In this document: positions 53,766-63,159 of the stretch, piece by piece
How the letters are laid out: each line of letters starts with the position of its first letter
Numbering within the stretch: the first letter of the stretch is position 1
Source: Paramesorhizobium deserti
GTDB lineage: Bacteria; Pseudomonadota; Alphaproteobacteria; Rhizobiales; Rhizobiaceae
Direction: 5' to 3'
Length of the DNA: 64,000 nucleotides
NCBI RefSeq assembly: GCF_001558695.1
Contig: NZ_LNTU01000034.1
Span: 186,001-250,000, forward strand
Notes under the pieces: generated by a model
The model's database searches: none
Seen by the model: only the letters and a program-made list of their open reading frames with translations
Told to the model about the DNA's origin: nothing
Made by a program: the position numbers and the translations under genes

Positions 53766-54342
53766 AAATGCAATCGACCACCTCGACAACGCCATCGGCG
53801 AAAACCTGCGCAACCAGCGTTTGGCACAGGGGCTGACACTGGACGCCCTTGCAGAAGCATCAGGCGTCAGCCGCGCGATGATCTCCCGCATCGAGCGCGG
53901 CGAGACAAGCCCGACAGCACAGTTGCTGGCAAGGCTGTGCGCGGCGCTCGGTACTTCCCTTTCGATCTTCTTTGCCCATGCCGAGAAGCCCGCCTCGCCC
54001 TTCCTCGCCCGCAGCGAACAGCCCGTCTGGCGCGATCCTGATACCGGCTATGTCCGCCGCGCGGTTTCGCCGCCCGGCACCGGCTCGAATGTCGATCTGA
54101 TCGAGGTGGAATTTCCGCCGGGTGCGCGCGTCGTCTTCGCCCCGCAGACCGCCAATGCCGGCATCACGCAACACATGTGGCTCTTCGAGGGCGAGATGGA
54201 GATGAAGGTCGGCGAGGCGGAATACCGGCTTCGCCCCGGCGACTGCCTGTTCATGCCGCTCATGGCAGGTATCACCTTTCACAATCCCGGCCAGGCGCCG
54301 GCACGCTACGCCATCGTGCTGGAACGCCGCTCCGGCTTCTAG
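53761..54342 (+). CDS. XRE-family regulator with C-terminal cupin domain
   Basis: A 193-residue regulator. The N-terminal helix-turn-helix is LRNQRLAQGLTLDALAEASG then VSRAMISRIERGETSPTAQL. A cupin sensor domain starts near residue 105 (IEVEFPPGARVVFAPQTANAG and QHMWLFEGEMEMKVGEAEYR), with no complete His-His-Glu metal set. It has no clear ribosome site, and an inverted repeat covers the start. The two GNAT genes that follow within 10 and 5 bases form an operon with it and are its likely targets. Confidence 0.93.
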   Translation: MENAIDHLDNAIGENLRNQRLAQGLTLDALAEASGVSRAMISRIERGETSPTAQLLARLCAALGTSLSIFFAHAEKPASPFLARSEQPVWRDPDTGYVRRAVSPPGTGSNVDLIEVEFPPGARVVFAPQTANAGITQHMWLFEGEMEMKVGEAEYRLRPGDCLFMPLMAGITFHNPGQAPARYAIVLERRSGF

Positions 54343-54352
54343 GAAATTCCCC

Positions 54353-54862
54353 ATGATCAGAGTGCTCGATGCAGATGCAGCCCGCGCCGCCCTCCCCGCG
54401 CTTGCCGAAATCCTCTCCGATTGCGTCAATGGCGGCGCGTCCGTCGGTTTCATGATGCCCTTCTCCCCCGGAGATGCCCTGCCCTACTGGTCGCGTGTCT
54501 CATCCGAGGTCGAAGCCGGCAGCACGATCCTCCTCGCCGCCGAACATCGGGGCGAAATCGTCGGCACGGTGCAGCTCGGCATGGCGCAGATGCCCAACCA
54601 GCCGCATCGCGCCGATATCAAGAAGTTGCTCGTCCACCGCAAGGCGCGTGGCTTAGGGCTTGCCCGGCAATTGATGGAGAGCGCCAGATCAGAAGCTCGC
54701 AGACGCGGCAAGGCGCTGCTTTGCCTCGACACCGCCACCGGCAGCGAAGCCGAGGCGATCTACGCCCATCTTGGCTGGGAGAAGGCGGGGATCATTCCGA
54801 ACTATGCCCTGTTCCCGGACGGCCGCTACTGCGCCACCACTCTCTTCTACAAAGGTATCTAG
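54353..54862 (+). CDS. GNAT-family N-acetyltransferase (1)
   Basis: A 169-residue acetyl-CoA-dependent transferase. ADIKKLLVHRKARGLGLARQLM is the acetyl-CoA binding core (RxxGxG form RGLGLA), and ALLCLDTATGSEAEAIYAHLGWEKAG the following segment. The fold is complete and length typical. Substrate unassigned; relatives acetylate amino acids, antibiotics or small amines. Second gene of the XRE-GNAT-GNAT operon. Confidence 0.9.
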   Translation: MIRVLDADAARAALPALAEILSDCVNGGASVGFMMPFSPGDALPYWSRVSSEVEAGSTILLAAEHRGEIVGTVQLGMAQMPNQPHRADIKKLLVHRKARGLGLARQLMESARSEARRRGKALLCLDTATGSEAEAIYAHLGWEKAGIIPNYALFPDGRYCATTLFYKGI

Positions 54863-54867
54863 AACTC

Positions 54868-55359
54868 ATGTCCATCATACGCCACGCGACTGAAGCCGAT
54901 CTGCCGGCCATCCTCGCCATCTATAATGATGCCGTGGAGAACACGACCGCCATCTGGAACGAGACGCTGGTCGATCTCGAAGATCGGCGCGCCTGGCTGA
55001 AGACGCGCACGACAAGCGGCTTCCCGGTTCTGGTCGCAGAGCGGGACGGACAAACCATTGGCTATGCCAGCTACGGGGCTTTCCGCGCCTTCGACGGCTA
55101 TCGCCACACCGCCGAGCTCTCCGTCTATGTCGACAAGGCCGCGCGCGGCGGCGGCATCGGTCGCCTCCTCCTGACCGGGCTGATCGAGGAGGCGAAGCGG
55201 CGCGGCGTGCATGTGCTGATCGCCGGGATCGAAGCCGGCAATGCGCCTTCCGTCGGGCTCCACGCCTCCCTCGGCTTCACGGAAACCGGACGGCTGCCTG
55301 AAGTCGGCCGCAAGTTCGACCGCTGGCTCGATCTCGTCCTGATGCAGCGCATTCTCTGA
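54868..55359 (+). CDS. Phosphinothricin-type GNAT N-acetyltransferase (2)
   Basis: A 163-residue acetyltransferase of the phosphinothricin/methionine-sulfoximine group. IRHATEADLPAILAIYNDAVENTTAIWNE is the family lead, AELSVYVDKAARGGGIGRLLL the acetyl-CoA site, and GIEAGNAPSVGLHASLGFTETG the closing block. It begins 5 bases after the first GNAT gene. YncA/MddA-like enzymes detoxify amino-acid analogues, which could explain control by a cupin-type sensor. Confidence 0.92.
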   Translation: MSIIRHATEADLPAILAIYNDAVENTTAIWNETLVDLEDRRAWLKTRTTSGFPVLVAERDGQTIGYASYGAFRAFDGYRHTAELSVYVDKAARGGGIGRLLLTGLIEEAKRRGVHVLIAGIEAGNAPSVGLHASLGFTETGRLPEVGRKFDRWLDLVLMQRIL

Positions 55360-55450
55360 ATACGCTTCACCTCTTCCTGCTTTGCAGCCATGCAATCCGG
55401 CATGGGTAGGCTGTTTCTTTGCACGTTGACTTTTCGTATTTCCGGACTAA

Positions 55451-55469
55451 GTTTAGAATAATTCTAAAC
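55451..55469. promoter_or_regulatory. Irr box (iron control element) before mbfA
   Basis: GTTTAGAATAATTCTAAAC is a perfect 19-base palindrome (9-base arms, central A) ending 14 bases before the mbfA ATG. It matches the TTTAGAA..TTCTAAA form of the ICE motif bound by Irr in rhizobia. Irr represses mbfA-type genes when iron is scarce; that established pattern fits site and gene here. Confidence 0.85.
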
Positions 55470-55483
55470 TCGGATCCACGATC

Positions 55484-56467
55484 ATGTTCAGCCGCTTTTT
55501 CCGCGCGGGGCGACGCCCCTTCGATTCGCTTTCCGAGCAAGAGATCCTGGCGCTCGCCATCTCGTCCGAGGAGGATGACGGCCGCATCTATCTCGCCTAT
55601 GCCGACGGGTTGAAGGACGAATTCCCGCAGACGGCGCAGATCTTCGAGGAGATGGCGGCGGAAGAAAGCACCCATCGCGAACGGCTGATCGAGATGCACC
55701 GCAAGCGGTTTGGCGATCGCATCCCGCTGATTCGGCGTGAGCATGTCAGCGGCTATTACGAACGCAAGCCCGACTGGCTGGTTCGCCCGCTCGGCATCGA
55801 TAAGGTGCGCCAAACGGCTGAAGAGATGGAGGACCAGGCCTATCGTTTCTATATCGAGGCATCCAAACGCGTCAGCGACGCGTCGACCCGTAAGCTGCTC
55901 GGCGATCTCGCCATGGAGGAAAAGCAGCACGAATCGCTTGCTCACCGTCTCGGGCTCAAGCACACTCCGACTGACGTTCAGCAAGAAGAGCGCGAGACCG
56001 AGCGGCGGCAGATGATCCTGACCTATATCCAGCCGGGCCTCGCCGGGCTGATGGATGGTTCGGTCTCCACCCTTGCCCCCATTTTTGCCGCAGCCTTCGC
56101 CACACAGGACACATGGCAGACCTTCCTGGTCGGCCTGTCGGCCTCCGTCGGCGCCGGCATCTCCATGGGCTTCACCGAGGCTGCGCACGATGACGGCAAG
56201 CTTTCCGGGCGCGGCTCGCCCACCAAGCGCGGCATCGCCAACGGGCTAATGACGACGCTGGGCGGGCTCGGCCATGCCTTGCCCTATCTCATTCCGGATT
56301 TCTGGACGGCGACAAGCATCGCCATTGCCGTGGTTTTCGTCGAGCTATGGGCGATCGCCTATATCCAGAACCGCTTTATGGAGACGCCTTTCCTGCGCGC
56401 CGCTTTCCAGGTGGTGCTCGGCGGCGCGCTGGTCTTCGCCGCCGGCGTTCTAATTGGCAACGCCTGA
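55484..56467 (+). CDS. mbfA: Membrane-bound ferritin MbfA (rubrerythrin-VIT1 fusion)
   Basis: A 327-residue iron exporter or detoxifier. Residues 1-150 form a ferritin-like/rubrerythrin domain with two metal-ligand sets: EEDDGRIYLAYADGL with EEMAAEESTHRERL, and QTAEEMEDQAYRFYIEASKR with LAMEEKQHESLAHRL. Residues 170-327 are a VIT1/CCC1-type membrane domain (IQPGLAGLMDGSVSTLAPIFA and SVGAGISMGFTEAAHDDGKL). The Irr box in front supports iron control. The 3' end overlaps the convergent cupin gene by 18 bases. Confidence 0.95.
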   Translation: MFSRFFRAGRRPFDSLSEQEILALAISSEEDDGRIYLAYADGLKDEFPQTAQIFEEMAAEESTHRERLIEMHRKRFGDRIPLIRREHVSGYYERKPDWLVRPLGIDKVRQTAEEMEDQAYRFYIEASKRVSDASTRKLLGDLAMEEKQHESLAHRLGLKHTPTDVQQEERETERRQMILTYIQPGLAGLMDGSVSTLAPIFAAAFATQDTWQTFLVGLSASVGAGISMGFTEAAHDDGKLSGRGSPTKRGIANGLMTTLGGLGHALPYLIPDFWTATSIAIAVVFVELWAIAYIQNRFMETPFLRAAFQVVLGGALVFAAGVLIGNA

Positions 56468-56911
56468 TGGCGCCTTATCGGGCAAGATAATATTGCTCTT
56501 TCCTTCTTCGACCTGGTCGATGACAAGCAGTTCGAGAGGGGTCGAGCCAATATTGGTTCCTTGGTGCCACTGGTCGATCGCTTCCACGATGAATTCACCC
56601 GTTTTGAAGACCCGGCTTTTTCCTGTGTCCTGGTTGGAGACACGAAGCATGCCCGCAAGAACATAGCCGTAGCGTGGATAGCTGTGCTTGTGTATGGGCA
56701 ATTCCGCGCCCGGTGCGATTTCATATTTTGAAACGATGACCTGCACATTCCCTTGCGGCAGCGAGATGATTTGTCCGCTTGTCGTTCTGTCAGTTTCAAG
56801 AATAGGCGTTATAATCACATCCTTGCCCTTCTTCACTTCCTCAGCCTGAAGAGGAATTGGAAGAATAAGCATAATATATGTCAGAAATATTCTTTTTACT
56901 ACGTTTCTCAC
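56450..56911 (-). CDS. Exported single-domain cupin protein in AT-rich DNA
   Basis: A 153-residue protein with an N-terminal hydrophobic signal (residues 7-22, ending LQAEE). The cupin core is KYEIAPGAELPIHKHSYPRYGYVLAGMLRV, with His-x-His and a later Glu/His (FIVEAIDQWHQGTN), so it may bind a metal. The start seems to be GTG 56911 with no visible ribosome site. The gene, and especially 56780-56990, is clearly richer in A+T than its neighbours, suggesting transfer. It overlaps the end of mbfA. Confidence 0.75.
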   Translation of the reverse strand: MRNVVKRIFLTYIMLILPIPLQAEEVKKGKDVIITPILETDRTTSGQIISLPQGNVQVIVSKYEIAPGAELPIHKHSYPRYGYVLAGMLRVSNQDTGKSRVFKTGEFIVEAIDQWHQGTNIGSTPLELLVIDQVEEGKSNIILPDKAPSGVAN

Positions 56912-57010
56912 AAGAATATATATTCTGTATACAGTATCTCTACAGAATATCTCCCAACTTTTAAGTAAAAACTTTTTGCTTGGGTCGGAGCGCTGGCGGC
57001 GGCGAACGCC

Positions 57011-57226
57011 TCATCGCCCCCGGTCGTGCGTCCGCTCATAGAGCGTGCGGATGATCCCGCTTGCCGTCTTTTCGAACAGGAAGGGCAGGACGGCATGGAT
57101 CATTGCGGCGAAGGCAGCGGCGAAGAGCTTGACGGAAAAGCCCGCCGCAAAGGCCATGTGCTCGAAATAGGTTTCGTCGACGGATGCCGGATGATCGGTA
57201 AAAAGTCGCGTGATGCGGGTCGTCAT
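57011..57226 (-). CDS. DUF6356-like small protein, 71 residues
   Basis: A small protein reading RLFTDHPASVDETYFEHMAF then AGFSVKLFAAAFAAMIHAVLPFLFEKTAS with one membrane-like stretch, and a charged end. The HPxSVxETYxEHxxFA opening is what I recall for DUF6356 proteins. AGGGA lies about 8 bases before the ATG at 57226. It is divergent from the Lrp gene. Function unknown. Confidence 0.78.
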   Translation of the reverse strand: MTTRITRLFTDHPASVDETYFEHMAFAAGFSVKLFAAAFAAMIHAVLPFLFEKTASGIIRTLYERTHDRGR

Positions 57227-57344
57227 GTCAATGTCCCTTATGATCCCTCTGAAATGACAATTTTTGGAATTTTATCAATTATTTCCGGGCTACACATCCC
57301 AAATTATCCTTGTCATCTCACCTTTTTTGAGACAAAAATCCCAT

Positions 57345-57815
57345 ATGAACGCAGAACTCGATGAACTGGACCGTAGGATTCTTGCCGAGCTGCAGCGCGA
57401 CGGCACGCTGTCGGTCGACGCGCTCTCGGAGAGGGTGCACCTTTCCCGCAACGCCTGCTGGCGCCGCATGAAGCGGCTGGAGGAGGAAGGCGTCATCACC
57501 GGCCGCGTCGCGCTCATCGATGCTGATCGCGTCGGCCTCGGTCTTTCCGTCTTCATCCTGGTGAGGACGTCGAACCACGATCCGGACTGGCTGAAACGGT
57601 TTCGCGAGGCGGTCTCCTCGCTGCCGGAGGTGGTCGGCGTCTATCGCATGACGGGCGACCTCGATTATGTGCTGCGTGCCCGCGTGGCCGACGTGAAGGC
57701 CTATGACCGGCTGTATCAGCGGCTGATTGCCAGGATCCCGCTTTCCGATGTCTCCGCCTCCTTCGTGATGGAGGAGATCAAGGAAACAACGATCGTCCCG
57801 TTGGAAATCCGGTAA
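57345..57815 (+). CDS. Lrp/AsnC-family regulator
   Basis: A 156-residue regulator. The N-terminal winged helix is LDRRILAELQRDGTLSVDAL, SERVHLSRNACWRRMKRLEE, and the C-terminal RAM domain (LSVFILVRTSNHDPDWL, MTGDLDYVLRARVADVKAYD) binds amino acids. The Trp in NACWRRMKRL is typical of the group. Start ATG 57345 matches relatives; upstream in-frame sequence is non-coding in character. Divergent from the DUF6356-like gene; no amino-acid enzyme is adjacent. Confidence 0.93.
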   Translation: MNAELDELDRRILAELQRDGTLSVDALSERVHLSRNACWRRMKRLEEEGVITGRVALIDADRVGLGLSVFILVRTSNHDPDWLKRFREAVSSLPEVVGVYRMTGDLDYVLRARVADVKAYDRLYQRLIARIPLSDVSASFVMEEIKETTIVPLEIR

Positions 57816-57868
57816 CGAGGCCTTATAGCGGTTGACGATTTCGCACCAGTGGTGAAAAGGTCCCCCGC

Positions 57869-58348
57869 ATGTCCACCATATCCAGTTCCGATTCCGCTCC
57901 TCGCCTTGGCATCGTGCGTCTTCCGCATGGGCATGGCCTTGACCTCCCCTCCTATGAAACCGCCGGTTCGGCAGGGTTGGACCTGCGCGCCGCAGTCCCC
58001 GAGGACCGGCAGATCGTGCTTCTCCCCGGCCGCCGGGCGCTGGTCCCGACCGGACTGATCTTCGAACTGCCAGCCGGCTTTGAGGCACAGATCAGGCCGC
58101 GCTCGGGTCTCGCCTTCAAGCACGGCGTCACCTGCCTCAACACCCCCGGCACCATCGATTCCGATTACCGCGGTGAGGTAAAGGTGCTGCTCATCAATCT
58201 GGGCGACGACGATTTCCGTATCGAGCGCGGCATGCGCATCGCGCAGGCCATCATCGCGCCTGTGGCACAGGCTGTTATCGAAGAACGTGACAGTGCTGGT
58301 GAGACGGCACGCGGCGCCGGCGGTTTCGGCTCGACCGGAACCGCCTGA
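57869..58348 (+). CDS. dut: dUTP pyrophosphatase
   Basis: A 159-residue trimeric dUTPase that hydrolyses dUTP to dUMP, keeping uracil out of DNA. All five motifs are visible: [50 protein letters not shown] and [14 protein letters not shown] precedes the ATG. A hairpin follows 20 bases after the stop. Confidence 0.96.
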   Translation: MSTISSSDSAPRLGIVRLPHGHGLDLPSYETAGSAGLDLRAAVPEDRQIVLLPGRRALVPTGLIFELPAGFEAQIRPRSGLAFKHGVTCLNTPGTIDSDYRGEVKVLLINLGDDDFRIERGMRIAQAIIAPVAQAVIEERDSAGETARGAGGFGSTGTA

Positions 58349-58367
58349 GGACGATACCGCCTCCACT

Positions 58368-58384
58368 CGCCCCAATGTGGGGCG
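58368..58384 (+). terminator. Hairpin after dut, probable terminator
   Basis: CGCCCCA (58368-58374) pairs perfectly with TGGGGCG (58378-58384) around ATG, 20 bases after the dut stop. A T-run (CATTTTT) follows about 10 bases later rather than directly, so termination is likely but imperfect. The rest of the gap to 58520 is AT-rich and holds the exporter promoter region. Confidence 0.5.
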
Positions 58385-58520
58385 TGGGGGGCTCATTTTT
58401 CCAGGCGCACGGAACTCGCGCCTAAAAAATTTGTAATTTTTATTCCGTAGGCTCCACCGTCTACTATATGCCTTACGGATCATATTCTTGAATTTGTACT
58501 TTGAACGGTAGACGAGACTG

Positions 58521-59789
58521 ATGCGACAAACCGCTCCTGAGCCGAAGAATGACGCAGACGGCGCGCAGAAGCCGCAAATCACCGTGTTTCCGGGCTCGAC
58601 GACGCCACCCCGTCGTAAACCCCGCCGGCGCATCTGGCCCTGGCTAGCCGTTACCGCCGTGCTGGCCACCGCCGCCGCTGTCGTGGTCGTTCCGCGCCTG
58701 CAAGGGCAGGAAACCACGAATTTCCTTAGCGAACCGGTAACTCGGGGCAATATCGAAAACGCGATCACGGCCGTCGGCACGCTCAGCGCCATCAAGGATG
58801 TCAATGTCGGCGCGCAGGTTTCCGGCCAGCTCAAATCCGTACTGGTGGAAGTTGGAGACAAGGTCAAGGAGAACCAGCTCATCGCCGAGATCGATCCCCG
58901 CTCGATCGAGACCAAGGTGGAGATCAGCAGTGCCCAGGTCGACAATCTCAAGGCACAGCTCGTCAGCAAGCAGGCGCAACTCGTCCTGAAGCGCGCCAAT
59001 GCGGATCGCCAGCGCAAGCTTCTGGCAACGCGCGGCGTCAGCCAGGCAACCGTCGATCAGGCCGATGCCGATCTCGCCGCGGCGGAAGCCGATGTGAAGG
59101 CGCTCGACGCACAGATCAGGATGCAGGAAGCACAGCTCGCCGGCGACAAGGTGGATCTCGGCTATACCAAGATCTATACGCCCATGGCCGGAACCGTCGT
59201 CGACCAGACAGCGAAGGAAGGTGAGACACTCAACGCCAATCAGTCGACCCCGACGATCGTGACGGTCGCGGACCTCTCGACGATGACTGTGGAGGCGCAG
59301 GTTTCCGAAGCCGATGTCGGCAAGCTAAAAATCGGTATGCCGGCCTACTTCACCCTGCTGGGCCAGCCGGGCAAGCGCTTCACCGGCACGCTGCGCCAGA
59401 TCAAGCCGAAGCCCGACACCACCAATAATGTCGTGCTCTATTACGCGCTTTTCGACGCGCCCAATCCCGATGGCGAATTGATGATAGACATGAGCGCGCA
59501 GGTCTATTTCGTCCTGGGATCGGCCAATGATGTTCTGCTTGTGCCGACCGCGGCCCTTCACACCACGCGCGGGCCGGACGACAAGCCGCAGACGACGGTG
59601 AAGATCGTCAATGCATCGGGCGGCACCGAGGACCGCGTCGTTGAAGTCGGCGTGCGCAATCGCGTCCAGGCCGAAGTCAAGAGCGGCCTCAAGGAGGGCG
59701 ACCGCGTGGTTGTGACATCAAGTGCGGATGGAGCAGATAACCGGACAGCCGGCAACAGGTCGCGCGGAATGCGCATGCGGATGTTCTGA
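58521..59789 (+). CDS. macA: MacA-type periplasmic adaptor of ABC exporter
   Basis: A 422-residue membrane fusion protein. A cytoplasmic Pro/Arg-rich lead is followed by one membrane segment (residues 41-60). [20 protein letters not shown] and [20 protein letters not shown] are the lipoyl halves. A long coiled hairpin lies between about 130 and 215 ([20 protein letters not shown]). The barrel and membrane-proximal domains end at about 400, with a basic tail. It is followed after 2 bases by macB and works with it and an outer-membrane channel encoded elsewhere. Confidence 0.93.
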   Translation: MRQTAPEPKNDADGAQKPQITVFPGSTTPPRRKPRRRIWPWLAVTAVLATAAAVVVVPRLQGQETTNFLSEPVTRGNIENAITAVGTLSAIKDVNVGAQVSGQLKSVLVEVGDKVKENQLIAEIDPRSIETKVEISSAQVDNLKAQLVSKQAQLVLKRANADRQRKLLATRGVSQATVDQADADLAAAEADVKALDAQIRMQEAQLAGDKVDLGYTKIYTPMAGTVVDQTAKEGETLNANQSTPTIVTVADLSTMTVEAQVSEADVGKLKIGMPAYFTLLGQPGKRFTGTLRQIKPKPDTTNNVVLYYALFDAPNPDGELMIDMSAQVYFVLGSANDVLLVPTAALHTTRGPDDKPQTTVKIVNASGGTEDRVVEVGVRNRVQAEVKSGLKEGDRVVVTSSADGADNRTAGNRSRGMRMRMF

Positions 59790-59791
59790 GC

Positions 59792-61732
59792 ATGAATGCG
59801 CCCCTCATCCGGCTCGAAAATATCCGCAAGACCTATTTCAACGGCGATCTTGCGGTCGAAGTCCTGCATGGCCTCTCGCTCGATATCGAAGCGGGCGAAT
59901 TCGTCGCCATCATGGGCGCGTCAGGCTCCGGCAAATCGACGCTGATGAACATTCTCGGCTGCCTCGACAACGCCACCGGCGGCCGCTATCTGCTTGATGG
60001 CGAAGACATATCGAACCTCGATTCCGACGAACTCGCGGCATTGCGCCGGCGGACCTTCGGCTTCGTTTTTCAAAGCTATAATCTGATCGCCACCTCGACA
60101 GCGCAGGAAAATGTCGAGGTTCCGGCAATCTATGCCGGGACGCCGGCGTCGGAGCGGCAGGCCCGTGCGGCCGAGCTTCTGACGACGCTCAAGCTCGGTG
60201 ACCGCCTGGACCACCGGCCAAGCCAGCTCTCGGGCGGCCAGCAGCAGCGCGTTTCCATCGCTCGCGCGCTGATGAATGGCGGACGCATCATCCTTGCCGA
60301 CGAGCCGACCGGCGCGCTCGACAGCCAGAGCGGCGAGGAAGTGATGGCGCTTCTGCGCTCTATGCACGAGCAAGGCCACACCATCATCGTCATCACCCAC
60401 GCGCGTGAAGTGGCGGAGCAAGCCGACCGCCTGATCGAGATCCGCGACGGGCATATCCTGTCCGATCGTACCAAGCGACGTGTTCCCGACCAGACGGCGC
60501 CGCAGAGGCTGAAGCAGAATATCAGTGGCGGCGTCGCGGCGATCGCGGACTTCTCCGAGGCCATCAAGATGGCCTTCCGGGCGCTGCGCGCCAATCTTTT
60601 CCGCACCATCCTGACCCTGCTCGGCATCATCATCGGCGTCAGCTCCGTCGTCGCCATGCTGGCCATCGGCACGGGCGCGCAGAAATCGATCCTCGACCGC
60701 ATCAACGCCATGGGATCGGACCTGCTGCTGATCCGGCCGAGCATGGCCAATTTCCGCGGGAGCGGCTCCATCGTCACGCTCGTGCCGGAGGATGCGGACG
60801 CCATTCTGGAATTGCCGAATGTCGCGACCGCCGTGCCGGAAGTCACTGGCTCGGTGACGCTGCGCTACGGCAATGTCGACTATCAGTCGCAGGCCGACGG
60901 CACCACCCCCGCCTTCACCACGGCAAAATCGTGGAAGGTGGAGCGCGGCGATTTCATCAACCAGAACGATGTCAGCACCTATGCGCCGGTTGCCGTTCTG
61001 GGCACCACCGTCGCCAAAACGCTGTTTCCCAACGGCTCCAACCCCATCGGCAAATATGTTCTGGTGCAGAAGATTCCGTTCCAGATCATAGGCGTGATGG
61101 AATCGAAGGGTGCCGGAGCTGGCGGAAACGATCAGGACGACGTGGTGATCGTGCCGCTCTCGACCGCCAATCTCAGGCTGTTCGGGCAGAAGCACGTGCG
61201 TACCATCACCGTGCAGGTCAAGGACGGCGATCTGATCGACACCACGCAGGATCAGATCCAGGCGCTGCTCGACGCGCGGCACAAGGCCGACGACACGATG
61301 ATCACCAACATGTCCTCGATCCGCGAGGCCGTGACCGAGACGTCCAATACCATGACGCTTTTTCTCGGCTCGGTGGCGGCGATCTCCCTTCTCGTCGGCG
61401 GCATCGGGGTCATGAACATCATGCTCGTCAGCGTCACCGAGCGCACTCGGGAGATCGGCGTCAGGATGGCCACCGGCGCGCGCACGCGCGACATCCTGCT
61501 GCAGTTCATCACGGAAGCGCTTGTCGTCTCGGCGATCGGCGGCGCGCTCGGCGTGGTCCTTGGACTAGGGATCGGCGTCATTGCCCGTTATCTCGGCGCA
61601 CCGATCAATTTCAGCATCGGACCGGTGGCGCTCGCCTTTGCCTGCGCCTTCGCGACGGGATTGATCTTCGGCTTCCTGCCCGCCCGCAAGGCTTCCCGGC
61701 TGCAGCCCGCCGTGGCGCTGTCGTCGGAATAG
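59792..61732 (+). CDS. macB: MacB-type ABC exporter (ATPase-permease fusion)
   Basis: A 646-residue exporter. The N-terminal ATPase has [20 protein letters not shown] (Walker A), [16 protein letters not shown] (signature) and [14 protein letters not shown] (Walker B). After a linker come the first membrane segment ([20 protein letters not shown], about 275), a periplasmic domain to about 515, and three closing membrane segments ending in [18 protein letters not shown]. MacAB pumps export macrolides, peptides or siderophores. The adjacency to tonB-exbD-exbB may be chance. Confidence 0.95.
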   Translation: MNAPLIRLENIRKTYFNGDLAVEVLHGLSLDIEAGEFVAIMGASGSGKSTLMNILGCLDNATGGRYLLDGEDISNLDSDELAALRRRTFGFVFQSYNLIATSTAQENVEVPAIYAGTPASERQARAAELLTTLKLGDRLDHRPSQLSGGQQQRVSIARALMNGGRIILADEPTGALDSQSGEEVMALLRSMHEQGHTIIVITHAREVAEQADRLIEIRDGHILSDRTKRRVPDQTAPQRLKQNISGGVAAIADFSEAIKMAFRALRANLFRTILTLLGIIIGVSSVVAMLAIGTGAQKSILDRINAMGSDLLLIRPSMANFRGSGSIVTLVPEDADAILELPNVATAVPEVTGSVTLRYGNVDYQSQADGTTPAFTTAKSWKVERGDFINQNDVSTYAPVAVLGTTVAKTLFPNGSNPIGKYVLVQKIPFQIIGVMESKGAGAGGNDQDDVVIVPLSTANLRLFGQKHVRTITVQVKDGDLIDTTQDQIQALLDARHKADDTMITNMSSIREAVTETSNTMTLFLGSVAAISLLVGGIGVMNIMLVSVTERTREIGVRMATGARTRDILLQFITEALVVSAIGGALGVVLGLGIGVIARYLGAPINFSIGPVALAFACAFATGLIFGFLPARKASRLQPAVALSSE

Positions 61733-61751
61733 GAACAGGCCGCCAAAGCCC

Positions 61752-62681
61752 CTACCGGAAGCGGATCGGAATTGTCAGCGACATCCGCGACTTAGCGATC
61801 GCCGGCGGCGGCGCCGGAAGAGGCGACGCCCGGCGCACCATTTCCACCGCCAGCTGGTCGAGCGCCGAGTCCCCGGAAGATCCCCGCGCCGAAATCACAT
61901 TGCCGGAAGCATCGATGCTGAAAGTCAGCCGCACCGTGCCTTTGATGCCCGGTGAACGGCGTTCCAAATAGCGCCTCTGACGGTTGAGATGCGCCTGCAC
62001 CTTGGCTTGCCACCTGTTTGAGTTCACCCCCGGCGAACCATCGGTATCGCTGTTGCGGCTCGCGGCGACTTTCGGTCCGCTTTTCGCATCCACCTGCGGA
62101 GCAGCCGCCCTCTTCGTGGGCTGGCGCTTCTGGACCTGCTTCGGCTCGACCTTTTTAACGACCTTCGGCTTTTCCTGTTTCGGCTTTGGTCTTTCGGCCA
62201 CCTTGGGCTTTTCAACCGGCTTCGGCACGACCACCTCAGGCTTTTCCGCCTCGGCGACATCGGGAACCGGCTCCTCCGGCTGTTCGACCTCTTCGACCGG
62301 ATCCACCTCGGCCACCTCTTCGGGCGGCGTTTCCGGCTGGACCTCCTCGACCGGCTCGACCGCTTCGGCCTGCTCCGGCTCGATGGGCTCTTCCGTCGTT
62401 TCCTCGGTCTCGACCTCAGGCACGAGTGCCGCCTCTTCCACGGCGGGTGCGATCGGCTCGGGCGCAAGCTCTATCATGATGGCGGGAGGAGGCGAGCCAT
62501 CCGGCTGAATGGGCGGCTGCAGATGGTGAATTGCATAGGCGCCGGCGGCATGGGCCACCAGCATCACGACACCCGCCCCGCCCCAAAGTGCGACATCGCG
62601 CCAACCCGTGCGGTGCAGATCGGAGGAATGCGCCTGGATCAGAGGATGGTCTTGCGGTTCGGGACGCGGCGAACGGGTCAT
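61752..62681 (-). CDS. tonB: TonB-family energy transducer
   Basis: A 309-residue protein with one N-terminal membrane segment (about 30-50), then a long periplasmic spacer of Pro-Glu and Pro-Lys repeats (about 75-195). The C-terminal TonB domain is WQAKVQAHLNRQRRYLERRS, GTVRLTFSIDASGNVISARG and DQLAVEMVRRASPLP. It couples the proton gradient, through ExbBD, to outer-membrane receptors for iron complexes. It overlaps exbD by 4 bases (ATGA). Confidence 0.93.
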   Translation of the reverse strand: MTRSPRPEPQDHPLIQAHSSDLHRTGWRDVALWGGAGVVMLVAHAAGAYAIHHLQPPIQPDGSPPPAIMIELAPEPIAPAVEEAALVPEVETEETTEEPIEPEQAEAVEPVEEVQPETPPEEVAEVDPVEEVEQPEEPVPDVAEAEKPEVVVPKPVEKPKVAERPKPKQEKPKVVKKVEPKQVQKRQPTKRAAAPQVDAKSGPKVAASRNSDTDGSPGVNSNRWQAKVQAHLNRQRRYLERRSPGIKGTVRLTFSIDASGNVISARGSSGDSALDQLAVEMVRRASPLPAPPPAIAKSRMSLTIPIRFR

Positions 62682-63154
62682 TGTGCGGGCGAAGCTCCCG
62701 TGGATGGGGCTGCACCGGGCGTTTCGGAGGCTGACGGTATCGTCTCGAGCCCAACCAGTGCTATCTTGAGATAGCCCGCATGGCGCAGCGCATTCATCAC
62801 ATTCATCAGCTCGCCATAGTCGACAGCCTTGTCCGCGCGCAGGAAGATGCGGGTGTCCTTGTTGTTCTGCGACAGCCGGTCGAGCGTCGTCCCAAGCGTT
62901 TCGCGCGTCGCCGCGTCATTGCCGACATTGAGCGTCAAATCCTGCTTCAGCGTCACGTAAAGCGGCTTGTCAGGCCTTGGCTGCGCCGTCGCCGACGAAG
63001 CCGGCAGATCGACATTGATATCGACGGTCGCCAGCGGTGCCGCCACCATGAAGATGATCAGGAGAACCAGCATGACGTCGATGAAGGGCGTCACGTTGAT
63101 CTCGTGATTTTCCTCCAGCTCGTCGCCAGCGCCTTCGCGTATCTTGGCTGCCAT
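62678..63154 (-). CDS. exbD: Biopolymer transport protein ExbD
   Basis: A 158-residue protein with one membrane segment (about 20-43) reading INVTPFIDVMLVLLIIFMVA, with the proton-path Asp in FIDVMLVLL, and a periplasmic domain (DINVDLPASS, LFLRADKAVDYGELMNVMNA). It lies between exbB (5-base gap) and tonB (4-base overlap). Confidence 0.95.
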   Translation of the reverse strand: MAAKIREGAGDELEENHEINVTPFIDVMLVLLIIFMVAAPLATVDINVDLPASSATAQPRPDKPLYVTLKQDLTLNVGNDAATRETLGTTLDRLSQNNKDTRIFLRADKAVDYGELMNVMNALRHAGYLKIALVGLETIPSASETPGAAPSTGASPAQ

Positions 63155-63159
63155 TGCTT

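Noticed and set aside
58458-58514. CGTCTAC ... GTAGACG inverted repeat before macA as an operator
   Set aside because: The arms are only 7 bases and 43 bases apart with no regulator gene beside them; chance is a sufficient explanation.
59921-61282. A 453-codon minus-strand frame
   Set aside because: Antisense of macB; no family features.
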